The translations under genes and the position numbers were made by a program. DNA of 64,000 nt, from contig CAIIXF020000005.1 of NCBI GenBank assembly GCA_903813345.2, positions 2,542,001 to 2,606,000 of the forward strand. The letters are read 5' to 3'. Source of the DNA: Owenia fusiformis (taxonomy: Eukaryota > Annelida > Polychaeta > Sabellida > Oweniidae). The notes under the pieces are model-generated. The model searched no databases. It saw only the letters and a program-made list of their open reading frames with translations, and was not told the origin of the DNA. Shown here in pieces: positions 25,801-34,800 of the stretch (its first letter is position 1; each line of letters opens with the position of its first letter).

Positions 25801-28800
25801 TTGAGGTGTTCCAATAGCAATTGTGTCCAATTTACTGTATGAAACCCATATACTAAAACATGACGAGAAATGTGATCATTTATGTGGCACAGGATGTGGG
25901 ATCTTTTAATAAACATGTTCATTTGTGACATATGGTTACATTGATCTAAATGTGCTAGTGTGCAATTAAAATAAAATCATGCCTTGACATGTACATTAGT
26001 GGCATGACAGATGTAATTATAACTGACTGAAATGTGCAAGTGCGTCTTCCACATCTATATCACATCATGTTCATTAGTGACATGTTAGATGTAATGATAA
26101 TTGACCTAAATGTTCAAGTGCGTCATCCACATCTATATCTATATCACACCATGATGCCATGTTGTTGCAACCTTATACTCAGTCTACTTATATATGACTT
26201 CTGTAACCATGACAACTGCTGTTTTCCAGGTGGTAGGTCTTGTATCGTGTGTGCTGATACTGGTGGTCCTGCTAGCACTAGGACCACTTTTTGAGTCCCT
26301 GCCAAATGTAAGCAACTTTAATATCATCTATACCTCTGTAATTGTCTAGATCATCAATATAAATTACAAATGTTATAGTATTCCAATTTTCTCATGTTAA
26401 AATTAAGCCCAGAATACATCAAGGAATAAAAATGAAAAAAGTGTACTGTTAGGATTATTCACTTAGATTTTCTCTAAAAATGATTTTTGGATAAAATTTC
26501 TATAGATTAAGCAAATTATGAATGTTTCCAGTGTGTATTAGCCTCCATTGTATTGGTGGCATTAAAAGGGATGTTTCTACAGTTCACGGAATTTAGACGT
26601 CTTTGGGGTTGCACCAAGATGGATGCAGTAAGTCCCCCACAATGCATCTGTCCCTCTTCAATGTCCTCCTTTGCTATATTTGCCAGCTTTGATTGGCTCA
26701 AAGCATCTTGTCAATATCTGGGCAACTTGTAGCTTTCTTGCTATTTATTGCTCGAATGCTCTTTGTTTAACACAAAATTATTTTTAGTCTTTTTAGTTGA
26801 ATTTCCACTTGGAAATCTTTGGGAGATCTTTTCACTACTGACTGCTTTTTGGCTACTTCATACTACCACTCTATCTTTCAGATACGCTGCCTCTACCTTT
26901 CAGATGCGCTGCTGTGTTGTTTTGACCCAAATACCTACTAACATATATACTTTTCTACCAGTTTCATTTTACCACAGGAATGATGCCAAAGGATTTACAC
27001 GGCTGTTGATCAATCAGGGTTTCATGAATGTGGATCTGTTGTTTTTACTAGGAACTACTTTCTCACTAACTCCTTATTTTATGTTCCTTTAGTGTGTTCT
27101 AGCTGCTATTATCCTGGTGGCTTTGAAAGGCATGTTCAAACAGTTCACAGAGCTACATAGACTCTGGAATGTATGCAAAGTCGACTTTGTAAGTATATGG
27201 GCTACACATCAATGTTATATTATGACCTGCACACCAGTGTTACATTATGACCTGCACACCAATGTTACAATATGACCTGCACACCAATGTCACATTATGA
27301 CCTGCACGCCAATGTTACATTATGACCTGCACACCAATGTTACATTTTGACCTGCACACCAATGTTACATTGTGACCTGCACACCAATGTTACATTATGA
27401 CCTGCACACCAATGTTACATTATGACCTGCACACCAATGTTACATTATGACCTGCACGCCAATGTTACATTTTGACCTGCACACCAATGTTACATTATGA
27501 CCTGCACACCAATGTTACATTGTGACCTGCACACCAATGTTACATTATGACCTGCACACCAATGTTACATTATGACCTGCACACCAATGTTACATTATGA
27601 CCTGCTCACCTATGTTACATTATGACATGCATACCAATGCTATATTATGATACCATGCATTTCAATATAGAGTGATATTTTCCCATTTCCCTTTACTAAT
27701 AATTCTAATCATTTCTGGAAGTTGTGTAAAGGACAATGGACATACATGTACAGTATTTTGTTACCAAATACTTCTTGAATTTACATTTGTAAGAACTATT
27801 AATGTATGTCTTCCCAAAATATTATTTTCAGAAACTACTGTACATGAATAATTATTTAAATAATTGATGAAAAGAAATGTCATGTTCATTTCAAAACATA
27901 ACGTCATATCATAATCTGTTTGTCTTTGAATTCCAGATGGTGTGGTTGGTGACTTGGGCGTGTACTGTGTTCTTAGATGTTGACCTTGGTCTCATTATTG
28001 GGGTGGGATTTTCCCTGCTTACTGTAGTATTCAGGACTCAAAGGTAAACAATTAATAGGAAACAGTTTAGTCCAAAGTATTGTTTGATTCAAATTTATCT
28101 GTTGAACATAATAAACTGTGGTTGGAAAATTTCAGGCCTCACACTTGTATTCTGGGCCATGTGGTTTATTTTAATTTGAAACATTTCAGGCCTCACATTT
28201 GTATTCTGGGCCATGTGGTTTATTTTAATTTGAACATTTAAGGCCTCACACTTGTATTCTGGGCCATGTGGTTTATTTTAATTTGAACATTTAAGGCCTC
28301 ACACTTGTATTCTGGGCCATGTGGTTTATTTTAATTTGAACATTTAAGGCCTCAGACTTGTATTCTGGGCCATGTGGTTTATTTTAATTTGAAACATTTC
28401 AGGCCTCACACTTGTATTCTGGGCCATGTGGTTTATTTTAATTTGAACATTTAAGGCCTCGCACTTGTATTCTGGGCCATGTGGTTTATTTTAATTTGAA
28501 CATTTAAGGCCTCACACTTGTATTCTGGGCCATGTGGTTTATTTTATTTTGAACATTTAAGGCCTCACACTTGTATTCTGGGACATATGGTTTATTTTGA
28601 TTTGAAACATTTCAGGCCTCACACTTGTATTCTGGGACACGTGGTTTATTTTAATTTGAAACATTTCAGGCCTCACACTTGTATTCTGGGCCATGTGGTT
28701 TATTTTAATTTGAAACATTTCAGGCCTCACACTTGTATTCTGGGCCATGTGGTTTGTTTTAATTTGAAACATTTTAAGCCTCACCCTTATATTCTTGGAC

Positions 28801-31800
28801 ATATGGTTTATTTTAATTTGAAACATTTCAGGCCTCACACTTGTATTCTGGGACATGTGGTTTATTTTAATTTGAAACATTTCAGGCCTCACACTTGTAT
28901 TCTGGGCCATGTGGTTTATTTTAATTTGAAACATTTCAGGCCTCACTCTGGGACATATGGTTTATTTTAATTTGAAACATTTAAGGCCTCACACTTGTTT
29001 TCTGGGCCATGCGGTTTATTTTAATTTGAACATTTAAGGCCTCAGACTTGTATTCTGGGCCATGTGGTTTATTTTAATTTGAAACATTTCAGGCCTCACA
29101 CTTGTATTCTGGGCCGTGTTGCACATACAGATCTCTACAGAGATGTGCAGATGTATAATGGGGTAAGTGCATTTAAAAAGTCTTGTATCTAAAAGTATAA
29201 GAACAATAATTACTGAATGTCTTTATTGAATAAGCTGAGAACAGTCTTGAGGAACGTTTGCAAATCGCATACATGTACATGCACTGATTAAATTGTAAGA
29301 GATAATTCTGCACAAAACATTCCTTCTCGTCCCTACAACAGTGATAGATGTTATACCTAATTTCATTTCATACAACTTCTTCATATTTTAGCTGAAAGAG
29401 ATTCCTGGTGTGAAGATCTTCAGATTTGAGGCATCACTGTACTATGCATCAAGGGAACACTTCAAGGACAAGTTATATGAACAAACCATGTGTAATCCTC
29501 GCAAGATAAAGCAGCAGAGAGTCAAAATACAAAGAAAAATTGATAATGCAATTAAAGATGAAAAGAACAAATTCAAAAAATCTCAAAAGGTATGATTCTT
29601 CCATGTGTTCAAATAATGAAAACACAGTTAGCAGTTACTCAAATATGTACGAGATGTAACAAATTCAGTTTTATAACAATCATAAAAAGCTCATGTACTT
29701 TGTTAAGGAACACAATTTTAAGGTGTACCACGATTTGAAGGTCATCTTATTGTATGCCATTTAAGTTTTACATGAGTCAAAATATTTGTCAGTATTTTTT
29801 GTTACGTTCTTGTTAAGGTTAATTTATTTCATTTTAATTACATGTATACATTTAAACAAAAACTGGTAATACAGTTACAATTCAATGTGAATGAAATACA
29901 AGTCTAGGTCAGAAGACATTTTTGGCTTTTCACTGTACAATCCCATCTAACCCATCCAAAACAGTTTTACATGTTTTTACTCCTCTATATGGCTACTAAT
30001 TTTTAGGAATAAAAGATTAATTAAAATTGCAGCATTCATCCAACCTTTCAAATTTTCTTAAATCTCATTTCCAGACAAAAGAGAGCACAGAATTAACTGA
30101 GTTTAATCGGGAAGACTTTGAAATAAGGATTAAAGGGGAATACCCGATGCCTTCATTTGAAATTCACCACATTATAATAGACTGCTCCACCATGGGTTAT
30201 ATAGATAGTGTTGGGGTGACGGCTCTTACACAGACCATAAATGAATATAAGGAGGCGGATGTAACAATCTTCCTAGCCCACTGTAAAGGTATGGATTGAT
30301 GGGTTCACTATATATATGCTTTTTGAATTAAGGAGAGATTCGTGCTGTGCAATTATCTATTACAGTTTAATGTCAGCAATCATTGTAAAGCCATCTGCAA
30401 TTATCTATTACAGTTTAATGTCAGCAGTCATTGTAAAGCCATCTGCAATTATCTATTACAGTTTAATGTAAGCAGTCATTGTAAAGCCGTTTGCAATTAT
30501 CTATTACAGTTTAATGTCAGGAATCATAGTTAAAGCCATTTTCAATAATTTGTTACAGTTTAATGTCAGCAATCATTGTTAAAACCGTTTGCAAGTATTT
30601 GTTACAGTTTAATGTCAGCAATCATTGTTAAAGCCATTTGCAATTATCTGTTACAGTTTAATGTCAGCAATCATTGTTAAAGCCATCTGCAGTTATCTGT
30701 TACAGTTTAATGTCAGCAATCATTGTTAAAGCCATCTGCAGTTATCTGTTACAGTTTATTGTCAGCAATCATTGTTAAAGCCATCTGCAGTTATCTGTTA
30801 CAGTTTAATGTCAGCAATCATTGTTAAAGCCATCTGCAATTATTTGTTACAGTTTAATGTCAGCAATCATTGTAAAGCCATCTGCAATCATCTGTTACAG
30901 TTTAATGTCAGCAATCATTGTAAAGCCATTTGCAATTATTTGTTACAGTTTAATGTCAGCAATCATTGTTAAAGCCATTTGCAATTATTTGTTACAGTTT
31001 AATGTCAGCAATCATTGTTAAAGCCATTTGCAATTATTTGTTACAGTTTAATGTCAGCAATCATTGTTAAATCCATTTGCAATGATCTGTTACATTTTAA
31101 TATCAGCAATCATTGTTAAACCATCTGCAATCATCTGTTACAGTTTAATGTCAGCAATTTATTGTTAAAGTCATGTTCAATTATTTGTTACAGTTGATGT
31201 CACTAGTTTTGCGACTGGCATCTGGTATTGGTGTCAGTATAAACAAACTGCTACACTTTTGTTGTATTTTCCAGTATTTCCCCTCAGTCTTCAGATTTAC
31301 ATATACATTGACTGAAAGATGTCAGGTGGTCACATGTTGTCATGTTAATGCCTTGTTTAATTGGAAGTGTACTGTTCTTGTAGCTAATAGTAAATATCAC
31401 TCATTAGTACAATTGTTTTGTTTCATCCTTACACTGTTGGTATATTATTTCATGTAGGTAATGTGAGGGAGATGTTACATAGAGCTGGGTTCTTTGATCG
31501 CCATGATAGAGGTATGATCTTTCCCACTACCCATGATGCAGTGCTGCATGCCCTCGACAACTACCAGGATGTAAAAGCAGATGTGAGTAGGAGTCACTAC
31601 TATGATTTTCCATAATTTTGGTGTACAGCATACCTTTATAATTTATTTTGAATACACATAAAAAACTCAAGATTTACCTATTTGTATTTAAACTCATCAC
31701 CAAAGTTATGGAAAATATCTTGTAAAGTTAGAAGTAAAATGCAGTATTATGTTTGTCATGATAGTTTAAATAACTGTACTTATAATTAATCAATCCTTTA

Positions 31801-34800
31801 CAAAAATAGCAATAGCCAGTTGTCTTTTAAAGATATATTCTATATAAACTTGTTTAACTTTTGTCGTTGTGGAATGTGTTTTGTTAACAATTGATTGATA
31901 AACATCCAGTTACTATAAGTTGTTGTTCAGCTGCCTGCTTGTGTTTTTATTATTCGAATTTCAAAACTAATCCAAATTAAATAAGATTGAAATCACAATC
32001 TTCGTAAAGCTTTTTGAGCTCATGATATACCAAATATATCAGAGATCTTGTGATTTGAAATTTTAGATAACACCCAATAATGTTAACGAATCTTTATGAA
32101 TCACACCATATCCCCTAATTAAGTACTGAATGCTGAAAAAATGTATAGATATATATACAAGATAAGTATAAAGTAATCCTCTCACCTTGATGGTATCCTA
32201 GAATATGTCAGTCAAACCCCTAAAAACCCAAGTACATTTGATTTCACCCCAAACATTTTGAACACTGAAGTATTCCCCTCTCTCGACCCCTCCACAGCTA
32301 TAAGCTATAACCTAACCTAAAAGTATTCCCCAAAATATTATTTTGAAACAGTAATTATAATCTACAGTACTTAAGCAACTATGATAGTGCTCTTTGCTTG
32401 TCTTTGTTTGAATTCTGTTTCCTAAGACTAAGAATGCTCCCCCAAGCTCTTCAATAAGGAATCTATTATAGAAGATTATGTTTAAGTATTGTTGCCCATT
32501 ATTACATGTTGAGTCTCTTACAGAGTAACGGAGGTGTATCTCTTAGAGAAAAAGTAAGGCTTGTTATGTTTTTATCTTGGAAATTTGATCATGGGTTGAA
32601 ATGATCTCCTAAAATTACCCTAGTAACATCTACACTAAAAACACAACACTAGGATATGGTAGTTTGGTGGTAACTTTGATACACATGTTTTTTTCCATAT
32701 CTTTCTTTCCAATATACCAGTAGATGTTGATACTAATCTAGCACATGTTGATTTCTTGGAGTTCTATACAATAGATGTAGTTGTTATAGTAAAAACTATG
32801 GTTTTTGTTTTACTTTGAAATTACCTATTTTTATTTTTGACTTATTTGCTTAACCCATGTGTAGCATGTTGCTTCTCGTATGTGAGTATGTCACTGTTTC
32901 AAAGCACCTGGTAGTGGTAAATCATATGTAGAGGCATCAGACCGAGGTGGGTTGGGTGGCATGTGTATTACAAACATTTGCCAATATGATTCCAGTGAAA
33001 TTTAAAATGGCCAGCACTTTTACCATTGAAAATCACTCTGTTCAGACAGTGTATGTAATGCATTCATTCACATGAAGTTGTATATGTAGTTTAGTTTATT
33101 ACTAATAAGGTCAAAATGGATTTTGAAATATCACCTTTTGGCCATAGTTTAAAAGCTCAAACTTTTATTGAAAACACATCACCCTGCATGCCCAACATCA
33201 GCTTTTACCAAGGTGTGGTTCATGTTTAAAAAATTCCTCGGGGAGTTCACTTTTAACAACTTTGGCCCAAAAGTGGCCATAACCACTTGAATGGTGAAAA
33301 TTTGAATGATCCCCCACCCCTCCCCCTAGCTGAACTGAATGTTCTCGGACAGAGCAATCTACTGGGATGGATCTAACCAAGAACTTAAAAGACCAGTTGC
33401 CTGCATTGCAAATCACTGCAGGCAGACCTCTATTATACCTGCTTCACCATTGACATACTTAAATGCATAAGCAATGTAAATATATTGGCATACATAAATG
33501 CAATGGCATATTTATATGCATTGGCATATTTACATGCATTGGCATACTTAAGAAGCAACATGTTACTCACCATTTACATGTAACTAATTTACTAATCTTA
33601 ATCAAGGCAAATTGATATTTTTTTAATGTTGAAATTATTATTTGTTATTTTAAATGTATATTGTAATGTAAAAGTTAGAATGATGCTAACCAAATGCTCA
33701 GAATGTTCATCATAATAACCTAATACTAAAAGTTGCTTTTTGTTATTTGCATCGAGTGTTGTTTATTTGTTTAAAAAATGTAATATTTGTTGTTGTTTTG
33801 ATTATTATACTAATCAAATAACATGTATACAGGATATATCATCAATGAGGTTTGTATTGTTTTATAGTTAGAACGAGACTGTGTGTTTTTGGGTAGTGCC
33901 ATATCGTATACAGGAAGTGGAAATTTATATGACGACGAAGAGATCCAGGGGGCCAATAACATTCCAGAAATAACTATAGAGGATGCAAATGAGGATACAA
34001 AATCAAAGAAAAATGGTGGTCTAACAGTAAGTAATAGTATTCATTTGAGATGAATGAGACTGGTCAGTAAGAAATATTTACTGATTTAAGATTTCAAAAC
34101 TATAAAATGCATTTTAAAAACCCATGTAATACATGTAAGTATTTTGATACATAATTAGTACATATTTATATCTATTAAATCTACAAGTTTCAATCCTCTT
34201 TTAAAGACGTCAAGTTTCAATCCATTTTTAGAAAATTACAAGTTACTGGAGTTCATATCTGACCTTTGATTGTAGAGTTCACCATTTGTTAACCTTCATA
34301 AGTTAAAAACACCTTCCAGCCTCTGTTAGCCTGGAATCTTGCTGTCTAGTTATTTATTGTGCATTATATTTCAGGAACCTTTAATGGATAGTGGTGCAAA
34401 GAAGCTTTGACCTACACATAAACATGTGTAGTCTTGTATATATTATATATAGGTAAGATATTTATATGTGTAATATGTATTATGGATATACAGTTTAGAG
34501 ATAATCCCATATGAGGTTCAGGATATTGGGATTACCCCGATGCCAGTAAAATATATCTGCCTGAGGGGTAGAGGTCCCAATGGGAATATAGAGATTATCC
34601 TATGTGAAGTTCAGGATATTGGGATTATCCACAGGCCAATGTAATATATCTGCCCGAGGGCCGCAAGTCCTGAGCAGATCGCGATTGTCTGCCTTTTTCT
34701 CCATTGTCGTTTAGAGTTATTATGCAAACATTACAAAAATGATATGCGAAAGTCGATTATGATGTAGCGGGCGTATATCTGCCTGCTCGGAGTGGGACGT

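Noticed and set aside
28518-28970. Open frame with [18 protein letters not shown] repeats and its antisense mate (28557-28946)
   Set aside because: Produced by the 54-bp junction array, which has no stops in these frames; not an independent protein.
30342-31021. Open frames with [15 protein letters not shown] or [15 protein letters not shown] repeats
   Set aside because: Translations of the 48/49-bp intronic array in different frames.
27204-31195. CRISPR-like regular repeats
   Set aside because: The repeats are contiguous tandem units without unique spacers, inside animal introns; they are minisatellites.
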